A stretch of DNA of 64,000 bases, taken from Symbiodinium kawagutii (Eukaryota > Sar > Dinophyceae > Suessiales > Symbiodiniaceae). The position numbers and the translations under genes are program-made. Below the pieces are notes generated by a model. It was not told the origin of the DNA. It saw only the letters and a list, made by a program, of their open reading frames with translations, and did no database searches. How positions within the stretch are numbered: the stretch's first letter is position 1; each line of letters starts with the position of its first letter. The stretch spans positions 36,801 to 100,800 of the forward strand of contig VSDK01013769.1 in assembly GCA_009767595.1 (NCBI GenBank). Direction: 5' to 3'. Positions 24,446 to 35,814 of the stretch are shown here, in pieces.

Positions 24446-25790
24446 TCAACCATGATCAAACATCAATTACTGCTGCGGGGGAAACTTTCCCGAAGCATTA
24501 CATTGGGGGGCAGCCATGGGCCCAGGCACAACTACACCCACGTGCCCAGCGGCGCACCGGCGTCGAGTCCCAAAGGCGAATCAACGGTCAACCAGTGGTG
24601 AACAAGTGGTAAGTTACATGGTTAAGTGGTGATGTAACTGGTTGATGCTACTTAATGTTTGGTTAACTACTGATCAACTGATCTAACTTGTTAATTGATG
24701 ATTGATGATTCGTGATGGATTTACAAGGGCTCAGTGATGGATAACTAGTGATCAAGTGTAGGAAGAAGTGGCAAGGCACATGGTTAATTGATGGTCAACC
24801 ACTTATTAAGTGTAGTGTAGAGTGATGGTTAGCTACTGATTAACTGATGTTAACTGTAGAGTGGTGTTTGACTACCGATTTATTATCATGATGGATCGAT
24901 GGTTTCTGAATGATGGTTGATTATGGTTACACAAGAACGTCTTGTATAGTCAGGCTTAATGCTGACTTATGAAGGCTGATGAACAAACAACGCGGTTTTC
25001 AAGGTTATTGGTGACGCAGGTGAAATGGATACTGCAGGTGCTGATTGCTTGTGCCCTCTTTACTTGTGGCTTCAGGCACCTATTCCTTGTTGGTTGCAGC
25101 ACCTGTGTTGGTTGATTGCACCACCTTTACGTCTTTATTTTAGCACCGTTCCTTGCTGTCCATGTTTGTTTACGCAGTGGTTAGTAGGAGCCCGGAACTT
25201 GCAAATAAAACTGGCGGCCGACCACTGTTTGCAAGGATGGGTGACGTGAGAATTCGTATGTCCGTCTAGGAAAAATGTGGTGGTTGGTGGTTTCAAGTAG
25301 CACTGAGCAGGGACGCCCGATGGAAAGTGGTGGTTTTAAGTCTTTTCGTCTTTGCACATATCATCAACCATACCAGGGGATTGTGTAATTGACCAGCGTA
25401 GATTGGGCCTGGGTTACAACCACCGATTTTGAAGGAAGATCCTGGGGAGGCCTTTGCTCGAAGTGTTCGGATGTCAACCCATTGGTGCAGGTGTCGTTGA
25501 ATCCTGGTAGCCAAGAATCCAACAAATGGATAGTTCATATCCCAGCACTTGGACTATAACTTTACCAATGGTTATACAGCTAACATCAGTCACTACTAAC
25601 ATGGCTATGGGTCAATATTAACGAACCAATAATGGGGGATAATGACCAGCAAAACCATAGGGAAAACAATGGTTAATAGTCGGGAACCAGGGGTACAGGG
25701 TTTTGACCCACAGCCACATCTACTAACCATTATTTATCACCACTATATAGTCTGGTCATTTTTGAGATGTGAACAGTGAGGGTTACAGAG

Positions 25791-25904
25791 GCCCTTGACG
25801 CCGCATGGGGCACCAGGGGGTTCCCATGGGAGGGGGCTGCCACCAGGCTGGAACTATCAACGACAGCGCCTTGGCTGATCCCATGCGGACGGTGCTACAT
25901 TTAG
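25791..25904 (+). CDS. Possible terminal exon of an unidentified gene
   Basis: After the acceptor TTACAGAG the frame reads ALDAAWGTRGFPWEGAAT and continues to CGRCYI before TAG at 25902. It is GC-rich between A/T-rich flanks. No homology recognised, and the exon could also be internal in another frame. Confidence 0.25.
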   Translation, partial: ALDAAWGTRGFPWEGAATRLELSTTAPWLIPCGRCYI

Positions 25905-26467
25905 AGATCTGGGTCGCCAAAATGCAGTGTTTCATCAGAAGCGGGTTATTATGTTAGCTGTTATTGTGTATCCAGAAAATATTATGTTGCATTTATGTTA
26001 CACAATAGTCAACCATCCTTTAAAAGAAAACATGTTGACCATCATGAACCATTCACGAACCATTATAGCTAGTAGCTGGTTTGGGATTGTGCCTTTACAA
26101 ATTCGGGTTGCAGCAAAGCTGGCGGGTTTCGGCATCTTTGTCAAAGCCCAATCCAAGCGTTTTCTAGCTGAGAATCTGCTTGTTCATGGTTCCGATTCCC
26201 CCTGCCAACATCATCAAATTTAAACTTACTTACTCACATCTTGGGGTTGATGGGAAAACCAGGAAACCCTGGTGCCAACCAGCAGCTAAAGGGTTTTCCT
26301 CTACCACTTCTAGGATATTCACCCAAAACAAATGGTAGCAAGCAGCTGTTATTCTTAGCTCAAGGAACACTTCCTGGTTTCCTTAGAATCTTTGACAGTG
26401 GTGCAATACAAAAGCCATAAACAATAGACGCTGATGGTTCGTACAAGTAAACTGCTTTGTCTTGATA

Positions 26468-26640
26468 TGGTGGTTTCTCCGAATAGGGTTCCCCCAAGTC
26501 ATCCAATCTTAGCCATTTCTATGGTAGCAAACGATATGGTGGCCATACCCCGACAAAAATATTCTGTATACTGACAAATATCATAGTAGAAAACCATCCA
26601 TTTTTGGGAGCTGCCAATTTTGCGACATTGGGAGCTCCAC
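26468..26640. mobile_element. Possible diverged palindromic element
   Basis: It begins GGTGGTTTCTCCGAATAGGG followed by TTCCCCC. The right end is poorly conserved (AAACCATCCATTTTTGGGAG), so only the left end is secure. Confidence 0.3.
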
Positions 26641-27318
26641 AACCCCTGTGGTGCAATGGCTCGGTGTTTCTGAGGCCCAGCAATACTGGCATGCCAGCGA
26701 CATCCAGCAGCAGCCACGGCGGGTGGGAAATTGGCTCTCCCGTTGGCATCTCCTGCATCGTCTCCTTCCGGACTGGCGACTCATCACGCTGGGCATGTGA
26801 ACATCCTCAGATTCATGAAATCAGGGGGGCTGTAGGTGACCCTCTTCCCAAGATGAACCCCCCCAACTGTAAGGGCTTCTTAGGGGGTTCATGACCACCA
26901 TTAACCATGATAGAAGATATTAGGAGATAAAGAGAGACTCCACAGGTTGTCCGGGTTTTCCGGGTTTCAAATGATTGATGATGATTATCAGTGATGTACC
27001 ATGGTCAAACATATCCATGTATTTTTCGTATATTGCTTTCAATGGCTTTTGGTATGCCCACGGTCGTGATTACCAACATCACTGGTGGTATAAAATCGAT
27101 ACGAGATAACCGTGATCAATGACACACATACACAATAATCTGTATTTACTACTCCATCAAATTCGATGATCAGTATCATCGATCTACTGTTATCATGTTG
27201 GGATACTTCACCGTTATCTGTGGACAACATGCCATTCACATGCCATTCACATGCCATTTATGTTGGTGAGGGATTCATCACAACTTGATCATCACAACAT
27301 GTTGGCACCGTCCCGCAG

Positions 27319-27428
27319 GAAGCCGTGCCTTGTACCAGAGAGTCACCTGATGGCCGTGGAAAAAACGTCGCCACGTTTGAGTGCCGGCCCAACGCGCCGT
27401 CCTGGCCCCGGTGGGAGGGATCTTCCAG
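27319..27428 (+). CDS. Exon candidate of an unidentified gene
   Basis: After the acceptor GTCCCGCAG the frame reads EAVPCTRESPDGRGKNVATF and continues ECRPNAPSWPRWEG, ending near a possible GC donor at 27429. The cysteine and tryptophan-proline pattern looks like real protein, but no family was recognised. Confidence 0.35.
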
Positions 27429-27429
27429 G

Positions 27430-29600
27430 CAGTATCAAGCAGCCACCACAAGCTTTGGTATTAGTCATCAAACACATCTATGCTTGATTTAACGTTTGTT
27501 TGCATCACAAATCGTTCGTTACGACTTAAGATGTAGCCATTTGGTATTTAACATTTGTATGAAACACACATTTTTGACTCCTACCCCCTGTACAGATGTC
27601 AAATCAAGCTTCACAAATCCATTCCTGAGTCTTGCATGGGTCATGCATAGGCCAATCACAAATCCTCTGCAATTTGTCCCTAAGTCACCCATGAATTGTG
27701 GATACATCGTACAACTCGTTGAGGTCATTGAACAAGTCCTTCATCAGTAGTGCATGCTCTCCATATATCCTGCCTCCCCACGGTCATGCTTCATACGTTT
27801 CCTAAGGGTCATTCACACACTCACAGGCGCATTGAGTCATGCATGGAAGATCCACAATCATTACCACATCCTGCATAAATTCTCCATATGTCCTCCCAGA
27901 AGTTCTGTATTCATTGTTCAACAATTTTGGTATGTTCTGTCCATGGTTCATCCAGAACTCGGTTTTACGCTGTAAATAAATCCCGCAGAAACCGTTCATA
28001 AATACTGCTTGTAGTATCCACGGATCATCTTTAGATCCTGAAGGTTTCTCAGCCCCACTTACCAGGTTCACTATGGATTCAGGCATTCACGCATTCACTC
28101 ACTCACTGACTCACTCACTCATTCACTCATTCATCTCGTGGTTAGTTGCAACCACCTGCCCCCGCTGATGGTGGGCCCCGAGATCCGAAGATGCTGAGTG
28201 AAGCCTTGGCGCAGCAAAGGATGTGCCGCTTCAGATGTGCTGCTGAGAACTCTGATGGTTAAGATGAACGATGATGGTCAACTGGTGAGGTTAATGATGC
28301 TTAATGGGTGGTTAACTACTGGTCAATTGATGGTTAATGATATGGTTCATTTTAATGGTCAATACTGGACAGCTGATGGTGAATTCATGGTGAATTATGC
28401 TTGATTACTGATGGTTCATGATGACTAAGGCCGGTCAATATTGGGTTAATGATGGTTCATCTTTGCTACGACCCATCCCGTAAACTAACCTTGCAATGGG
28501 AGATCCACCAGAACAATAGCTGATGTCCGTGGGTTTCCCTCAAGAGCTAGTGATTTCCATTGCCAGGTTTCGGACTTCCAAAGGGTGAACAGTTGTCGTG
28601 TTCACCACCAAAAGATGGTTGATGATCGCTCGCGATGAGAGCCACGACTGGCTAATGGGAATCAGAAAGTCTCAACGGGAAAATCGACCTCAGAAAGCTT
28701 GGTTTTGGCAATGGCAGGGGGTTCATCATCCATTTTTTCCGCGAATCAACCAAGAAGTTGTTGGCATAAACCTTTCTGATTTTGAGCTTCCTGCCAATAG
28801 CTTCCGAAAGTGTGGCTCATCCTAAGACTTTCTACTGTTCGAGCTGGTCATGGCACTTTCTCAGTTGCACGACTTCTCTGAGTAGTATGTCTGAGCTCAG
28901 CGGATCGAAATGTTTCAGGAACAACGGCCAAGCATAGATTCACCTCCCCCACTCTATGTGGTATGCGTCATTGAAGAAAAGGCTCCATTGAGTACACTCA
29001 TCCAATCGAACACAATCAAAGAGCCTAGTGTTCATCAGTTTGAAGCAGGCAGTCTTTGTTTCACTTCAAGAGCAGTAGTTCTTTTGCACCACCATTGATG
29101 GGAAGAAAAGCACCAACATTTTGATTATGATCCTGTGGAGCTTCGACCATTTGTTACTTTGAACTTTCCGGAGACGCATTCACTAGAAGACCAGTAGTAC
29201 AAAGCCCACAGGGTCTGAAGAATTCAACAAGGTTTTGATGCTGGAGGAGCGATATTTTTTGAATGCAAAGCTTTTGTTGCCACAGCGGAGCCAAATTTCA
29301 TGAGAAAGTTCTGCTGTTTCAGACCCTGAGGGCGTAGCTTCTGGGATTTGCGTTCATAGATGGCCCCAAGGCCACAGGTATTGACCTTTGCGCGGCCATG
29401 TCTTCCCGGCGCTGAGCCCAGCCGCATCTCTGATGGGAGATGGCAGCTTGCTGTGCCAAATTGGAGATCGCAGGAGCTTCAAAAGGAGGGGAAAGTGCCA
29501 ATGGAAACTGGGGAACTTGCAGAGGCGGTTGGGGGAACATGGTGATTTTCCGCCTGCGAAGCCAATCATTTAATGCGATAGCGAGTAAACAAGGAAACTT
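27430..29600. other. Spacer without a recognised gene
   Basis: Mostly A/T-rich sequence, with ATGGTTAATGATGG-type repeats near 28260-28460 and an ACTCACTCACT tract near 28090-28130. Several short ORFs exist, but none has family motifs or coherent splice borders. Confidence 0.4.
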
Positions 29601-29624
29601 TGTTCATCTGAGGGTGAGCAACAC

Positions 29625-31570
29625 GTGTATAATCGTCCGAAAAAATCACCGGCACATTCCTGCTGCCTAAACTATAACATTCGCATGTCCAGTCTAGCAA
29701 TCAAGTCTTTGGAACCAAGTTTTGCTACCAATGCAACAGGGACTATCAGTGGCACAGATACAGACTTTCAATTTACATCGAGTCCAGGGTTGGCAACTGG
29801 ATCCGAAACCCAGAAAGTGAATGGAATCAATGCCGCGATTGGCACAGTAGTTCCGATCTATTCTGTCTCCAAATCCTGGAAAAATGAGACCCAGTCTTGC
29901 CAAAAAGGCGCAGAAGTCAAAACAAACCAGATTACAAGAAACACTGCCGGCATCCAACAGTTCCAAGTGCAACTGCAGTCAAAACATGCTTGTTTGTCAA
30001 GAGTCAAAGCAAGGTTTTGTATATGCCCCGAAGCAAGAAAATCATCCAACCAATGCGGAATTTGCGTTGCCATTCAACAAAACAATTTTTTTCCATTCTT
30101 ATTCTCTTTCTTTTTGGCTTCGCCGTCCAAGTCGATGACTACGTCCTTATTGGAACACAAGGCAAACTTTCAAACAACAATACAAGTTGTTCTCGAAGAA
30201 TGCACATTTTTTTGTCCAGAAGAAATCAAGTCACACCTTTCCGCAAGAAGCGAGGCCAATATATTTGGTGGTTTTCATAATCCCATAAGCGCCGGCATTC
30301 CCGTTGCTGTCAAGTCCACAGCCCTGTCCACAACGGCTGTGGGAGAAAAACAACGTTGAGACACCGCAGATCCGCCAAAACTGTGGCCAAAACATTTTCA
30401 TGCGGCCACTATGGCTGCGCATTGTGCTGCCAGAAGGCAAATGAAATGCATCTATCATCACACTTTTGCTGGGGACGCCCTTTCTTTGGCGCCTAGGAAC
30501 TATAGAACCAAAGTTGGGTGTCTAATTTTGACACGAGTTTCAATCGCAAACCAGTGGCCTCTTTTGTTGCCCTGGCGAGGTGAGCGACGAAAAACATTGA
30601 CCATGTCCGTGCGCGGTCTAATGACAGGGGGGGCATATTGGGGTCACTTGTCACGCGCACAACCGGACAGGCTGCAGTAGCGGGTGTTGGGATACAACAC
30701 TTCGTGAAAAAAATTGCACTTTTCAAACTGGCAACGCTCGCACTGTGCATGAGGCACTGCGGTTGTTGAACTTGCCGGGTTCAAATTTACAATGCCGAGA
30801 GGGGAACATCTCAACGATTGTAAGCTGCAAATTTGGAACGCATCAGTGCTTGCAAGGTTTGGTTTTCATGATGTGTTCGATTTCAATTGTGGACGCTGGG
30901 GCAACAGCGCAGCTTTGAGTTCAATCTGTTTGGAAAAATCAATCAAAGGTTGCCAATCCTACCATGCCCAAATCCTGAAAGCATGCATCCTGCAACTTGG
31001 CATCCAGGTGTTTCTGGAAGGTCGCCTAGCTGGACTCTCCCCGGCACGTTTGGTCTTCCGAATTTGTTGTTTACTGACATTTCTGTCAACTTGGCACCCA
31101 AGCATGCCGGCACGTGGCTCCAACTCATGGAGACCTTGCAGGTGTTTCTTGAGAACCGAGTAAGTGATTCCACGTTTCTGCGCCATGCTGCTGAGACGGA
31201 GAGATGGAAAGTTGTAAGTGGTTGGCATGCAGGTGTTTCGTGACACAATCGCATGGGTGTGGTTCCCAAAAAACTTTCAACAGCCTTTGGCACACCAGTT
31301 TCTGGACGTACATTGATGCGGCGCATCCAAGAACCTGCACCCAAAAACGCTTCACGCAATGCGGGCGTTTGTCCAGGGTGGACGTGGTGTCACGCGCCCC
31401 TCGGCTCAAAGCGCACCTTCTATTCGATACAGTACTTTGAAACATAATAGTTTCAGCACCGCAAATGTGGCCATCATGGAAAAAAATTGTCCCCGGTTTA
31501 TCTGAAATTGACCGAATTTTTTCCACGTCAGAAACAGGTGTTTCAGGTAAATCACATGGGGCATATCCTT
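29625..31570 (+). other. Decayed sequence with medium ORFs, possibly the 5' part of the LINE
   Basis: A 244-codon ORF (29625-30359) and several 90-140 codon ORFs on both strands. They are Ser/Thr/Asn-rich or mixed and show no recognised domain. Because they precede reverse-transcriptase remnants in the same orientation, they may be the degraded 5' region of that element. That is an inference only. Confidence 0.25.
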
Positions 31571-31577
31571 CAAAAGC

Positions 31578-32744
31578 ATGTTGACTGCACATGGTTCTAC
31601 GGGTCAAGGCTTGGATTGCGCGTATCATGTGCAGAGAGCAACTAGGGCGTTTTGGGCAAACAAGACCATACTTTTGGCGAAAAACATTATTCAGGATGTT
31701 GCCGAAAACCACTGGGGTAAAGGCCGTGACAGATTTCAGGTTCATTGCTTCCTTGAGACTTTTGTACAAGACGCAAGCACACATGGTCCTGAATCGTGCG
31801 CAGCCTGTTCTTGAGACTGCCCAGCGTGAAGAGCAACATGGGTTCCGGTCGCACAGGCGTATCGAAGAGCACCTGGTTACGGCAAATGTGGTTGTGGATA
31901 AACTCCTCGCTCGTTCCTTGCCGGTTTGGATTGTTAGCCTGGATCTATCGAAAACTTTCGACCGAGTGGTATGGCCGGCTATGTGGACAGCTTTGTGGGA
32001 ACATAATGCATCGGAACATTTGATATGGTTGGTACAATGCTTGTACCATGAACAACTGGGTGAGGTTGTTGGCGCTTGTGAGAACAGTCGTGGTTTCCCA
32101 ATCCGCGCCGGCGTGCGACAAGGATGCGTGCTGAGTCCAAAATTTTCCTCCTGTTTATTGCAATGGGCTATGAAACGTTGGCGTTTGGACGTGGGACCCT
32201 GGGGATTGACTTAGGTTATGGTCTTGCTCCATTACTCGACTTGCGTTTTGCCGATGACTTGTTTTTTTGCGCACTCAATCAACAAGTCTTGCTACACATT
32301 CTGGATGCATTGATTGCAGCTTTACCCAGTGTTGGCCTTTGTTTGAACGTTCCAAAGACGGTGGTCTTGACTACTGACGCACAAGCGCCGTCATGCATAC
32401 AACTCGGAAATGGGTTGTCAATCCAAGTTTTGCCACGGGAGGATGTCTGGCCTCTGTTGGGAGAAGTGGCGGTCATAATTTGGAAGTCGATTATCGCCTC
32501 CGAGTTGCTTCCAATTTTTTTTGCACATAAATCCGTCTTGCTGGAAGAACATGTTTCCGTTTTGCTGGACAAACATGTTTGGATGCGTTTGAAGTTGAAA
32601 TATTTTGATGCAGCAGTGGTCACTGCCGTTGCATGCTTCGCAGCCGGGCATTGGAAACTATACCATTGTGAGTTGCCGGTTCCGGATGTTACATTGCGAA
32701 AACTGTTGCGAAGACTCGTTGGACCCGGGTCGATACCTTTTTGA
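31578..32744 (+). mobile_element. Non-LTR (LINE-type) reverse transcriptase, frameshifted remnant
   Basis: The frame 31591-32214 carries the reverse-transcriptase motifs LDLSKTFDRV and GVRQGCVLSP. The frame 32124-32744 carries the active-site region LRFADDLFF, so the domain is broken by a frameshift between about 32180 and 32215. Downstream, KYFDAAVVTAVACFAAGH matches the post-RT region seen in the other LINE copies of this window. FADD instead of YADD is common in dinoflagellate LINEs. The element is not intact. Confidence 0.85.
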
Positions 32745-33099
32745 ATTATTCCAATGTGAAACATTGGTTTCGTAGGGCGAGAAGGTTTTATTGGAAATTG
32801 GCACAGTATGTCGCTGGTTTACCTTCGGAACGGTGAGTGGTTCGAAGTTTGCAGTGGGAACTCCCTGGTCGTGGATCTCTGGGCATTTTTTTTTGGACGG
32901 ACAAAATTGATGTTGTTTGCCGTTGGAGGGGTTTCGGACAGTGGTTGGACATTGGTGGCGACAATCAATTGTGAAGGGACAACGTTGTCGAATTCTTGGC
33001 TTTTCATAATTGCTGATCTGAAATTATACCTGCCTGTGCCCTAAAAAGGCCGGCCGCCTTTTCGACACACAGGCTTCGACCTCGACCTCGGTCTCGTGC

Positions 33100-33520
33100 T
33101 GCTGGAATTGGTGGCCGCTTGACATACTTTGACGCGTGCGTTTCTTCTGTCGCTTGCTTCGCTGCCGGACACCGGACTATTTACAAGAAACAAACGCAAA
33201 CCAAGAATGCTACATTCAGGAAATCGTGCCGAAGCATCCTTTGTGCACCTTCAAGGACTGATGGGTCATCACCACAGCATGACACATTGAACTCCTGGAA
33301 CGAAAAAAAGCAAATTTTTGGCACGCATTGAGAGTTGGGCAGCAACATGGTGCAAACAATATTGGAACTTGGCTCGCCACATTGCATCATTGTCTCCAAC
33401 TCGATGGGCCCGGCGAATGTTGAGTTGGAACCCCGGCCACCGCAGAATTGAACGCCCCAACAACACATGGACAACGAAATTGACAATTTTTGGCCGCTAG
33501 GGAAACTTGGGTGATTGGAT
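33100..33520 (+). mobile_element. LINE C-terminal fragment (+ strand)
   Basis: Two overlapping frames carry YFDACVSSVACFAAGHRTIY and then ARHIASLSPTRWARRMLSWN with a TTKLTIFGR tail. This is the same C-terminal architecture as the minus-strand copies. Frameshifted and decayed. It may be the tail of the preceding element or a separate 5'-truncated insertion. Confidence 0.7.
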
Positions 33521-33712
33521 ACCGATGGATGATGCATTTTGGACTGGGTACAGACTGTGCCCAAACGGGCGGCGGGCAGGCCAAAGTCAAAGGCAAAGCC
33601 TTCAGATGCTTTCAGCTGTGGACCGAAGTGGCCAAAAGGGAGGTAATCAACCCAATGGACCACAATAAGTACGCAACTTTTGCATGGTAGGTAAACATGA
33701 TCACAATGCGAG

Positions 33713-34549
33713 CGGTCGTCGAAGTGGAAGAAGAGAAACCTGCTGTTTGCCGCCGAGACGCTCCAGGAGGAAACAAAAAAGATCAAAACCTTCCAGTTGG
33801 AAAATGATGATTTGGAGCGACAGATCCAAATGAAACAAGCGAGTCTTTACTTCGAGGAGCGGGACATACAAAGGATGGAGATCCAGATTTCTCTGCGGCC
33901 AAAGCGGGAGCTGCAGCAAGGGAAGCAAAACTTGGCACAAAAAGTGGTTGCACTGGAAGAGAACGAGGGAATCCTTGACGGGGTGCTGCAAAGGGTGGAC
34001 GCACTGTCCAATGACCTGCTTGAGCGCGAGCTGGATCTTCAGATCCTGGCTGCTGCGGCGGGTGCGGGCCGCGGGCCACGGCAGGCCAGAACCTGGCACC
34101 CAGGACGGGCGCGCCCCAAAGGCAGTTGGAGCGGAGGGTCAGGAACACACAGTTTGTGCTCAGGAGGCGCAAATTGTGTCCCAGCCCCGCAGTTGCAGCA
34201 GGGAATGCCCGTGCAGCGCGTCCATCAAGGTCAAATGGGGCAAATTGGCATTCAACCTCAAGCTGGCATGCAAGCCGGCTACTTTCCGCACGTTGTCCAA
34301 CAACCCCATGCGGCCCAACGAGCTTTCGCAAGAAGCCTTCTCTTCGAAGACCCTGCTCTGGACGGGGGCCCCCCCTCCTCAGCGATTTGCCGGACTGGTC
34401 TGCCACATCCCCTTTGGCCTCCCGGCTCCCCCCATAACCTTTGGACTTTGCGTCCGCTCATGCACATCTGGAAACTGGCCAATATAAACACAGTTCATGT
34501 TGCTTCAGCACAAAGCTGCTTTGAGGCCCGGAATGTGGCCAGCAGATAA
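33713..34549 (+). CDS. Coiled-coil ORF of unknown origin
   Basis: Open frame (first ATG at 33797) with a heptad-rich Glu/Gln/Lys/Leu segment, for example ENDDLERQIQMKQ, REDIQ-like repeats and LQRVDALSNDLLERELDLQI. The C-terminal part is Gly/Gln/Pro-rich. From about 34050 the other two frames and the minus strand are also open, so the 3' half may be in another frame. It sits between LINE fragments and could be an ORF1/gag-like protein of a retroelement or a retrocopied host gene. Confidence 0.4.
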   Translation, partial: RSSKWKKRNLLFAAETLQEETKKIKTFQLENDDLERQIQMKQASLYFEERDIQRMEIQISLRPKRELQQGKQNLAQKVVALEENEGILDGVLQRVDALSNDLLERELDLQILAAAAGAGRGPRQARTWHPGRARPKGSWSGGSGTHSLCSGGANCVPAPQLQQGMPVQRVHQGQMGQIGIQPQAGMQAGYFPHVVQQPHAAQRAFARSLLFEDPALDGGPPSSAICRTGLPHPLWPPGSPHNLWTLRPLMHIWKLANINTVHVASAQSCFEARNVASR

Positions 34550-34645
34550 AAAAGGTGTGGGAGGAAGAAAAAAATCAATGTGTCAAAACCATTTGCTTGA
34601 CCCCGAAGGGGTAAAACCTGCCACGGCGACAATGATTATGACCCA

Positions 34646-34990
34646 CTGCACGAAGGGGACCCTAATATTAAATTTAAGACCCCAATAACAAAAACTATTG
34701 GAGCCTTGAATATTTGCCTTTTTAAATCCTTTATTAAAACCTATTTAAAATTTGCAAAAACCAACTGCACGAAGGGGACCCTAATACTAAATTTAAGACC
34801 CTAATAATAAAAACCATTTGAGCGTTGAATATTTGTTTTTTTAAATTCTTTGTTAAAACCTTTTCAACAATTGCAAAAACCAGCTGCATGAAGAGGACCC
34901 TAATACTAAACCCCCCTAGGCCAAGAGGTTTTTAATAATAGGGGGTAAAAACGTTGCTTGGGGCATGTTGTTTTTTTTAAATTTTCAATT
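34646..34990. repeat. 119-bp tandem repeat, three copies
   Basis: Units beginning CTGCACGAAGGGGACCCTAA start at about 34646, 34765 and 34884. Each carries TAAATTTAAGACCC, a TTGAATATTTG block and a T-run. The third copy is truncated after ACTAAACCCCCC. Confidence 0.85.
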
Positions 34991-35108
34991 GCCACAATTA
35001 ACAATACAATTGACCAAAACCAAAAAAATCCAGAAGTGGACCCCCAAGGGGGTTTTTATAATTGGGGAGGGTTTAGTAATAGGAAGAAGGGATTGGAATT
35101 ACACACGT

Positions 35109-35800
35109 TCAATCACCATTGCTCTGCTCCGACAAAGCTGTACAAAAGGATTGTTCATGTGACAACCATTGCTGCACATTCCGGGCCGCCGAAGGCCATG
35201 GTGAATGAAATGTATGGTGCGCAAAATCCGTCAACCGGTCATTCCAAAAGCCTTTTCTCAAGCAAGACATGCAGAATCCAACAAAATCCTTGATCAAGGA
35301 CATCCACATTGAATTGTCCTTCGCTGCGGAAGACCAATGCCCCAACTTTCTGTATCTGCATAGCGCTTCAAGTTTTGAAATCCAAATGTGATGTGGTCGA
35401 CCCGCGGGTGTCTGACCAGAAACCATCCATTGAACTAAACGCTTGGCCCAACGTTCCTCAGAAAAATTGGCAACGAACATAACAAATGTCCAGTGCTGAC
35501 GTAAACAAACGTGAGACCACAACGAAATGCCAGTTTGTTGCAAATGAATTCGCGCCTTGTCATTCCAAACGTGCAAAATTTCGTGCCAGGGTTGGTCCCA
35601 ATCCACCACAGGGCGCCCCACAACAATACGTAGCAGTTTGCGACACTCAATGTCCATTTTCGTCAGGTCTTGTGTGTGGATTGTCCGATGCCTGGCTCCA
35701 AAACAAGCCACCGGGGTGACCACAGCTTGAAAATATTTCAGCCGGCGCACGCACGCATTCCCGTCCGAGTCAGGTTCACTGCTAGGGTCCACGAGGGACA
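35109..35800 (-). mobile_element. 5'-truncated LINE copy A
   Basis: A 241-codon minus-strand ORF carries only the C-terminal part of the LINE protein: LKYFQAVVTPVACFGARHRT, then VVDWDQPWHEILHVWN, then GRPHHIWISKLEALCRYRK. It ends in a tail with HHTFHSPWPSAARNVQQWLS. The reverse-transcriptase domain is absent. The 5' end falls near 35800, directly against the 3' end of copy B. Confidence 0.8.
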
Positions 35801-35814
35801 TGGGAAAAGAAAAA

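Noticed and set aside
24123-24612. ORFs with poly-His, poly-Arg, poly-Asp tracts
   Set aside because: Products of the compound trinucleotide repeat, with no non-repeat coding sequence attached.
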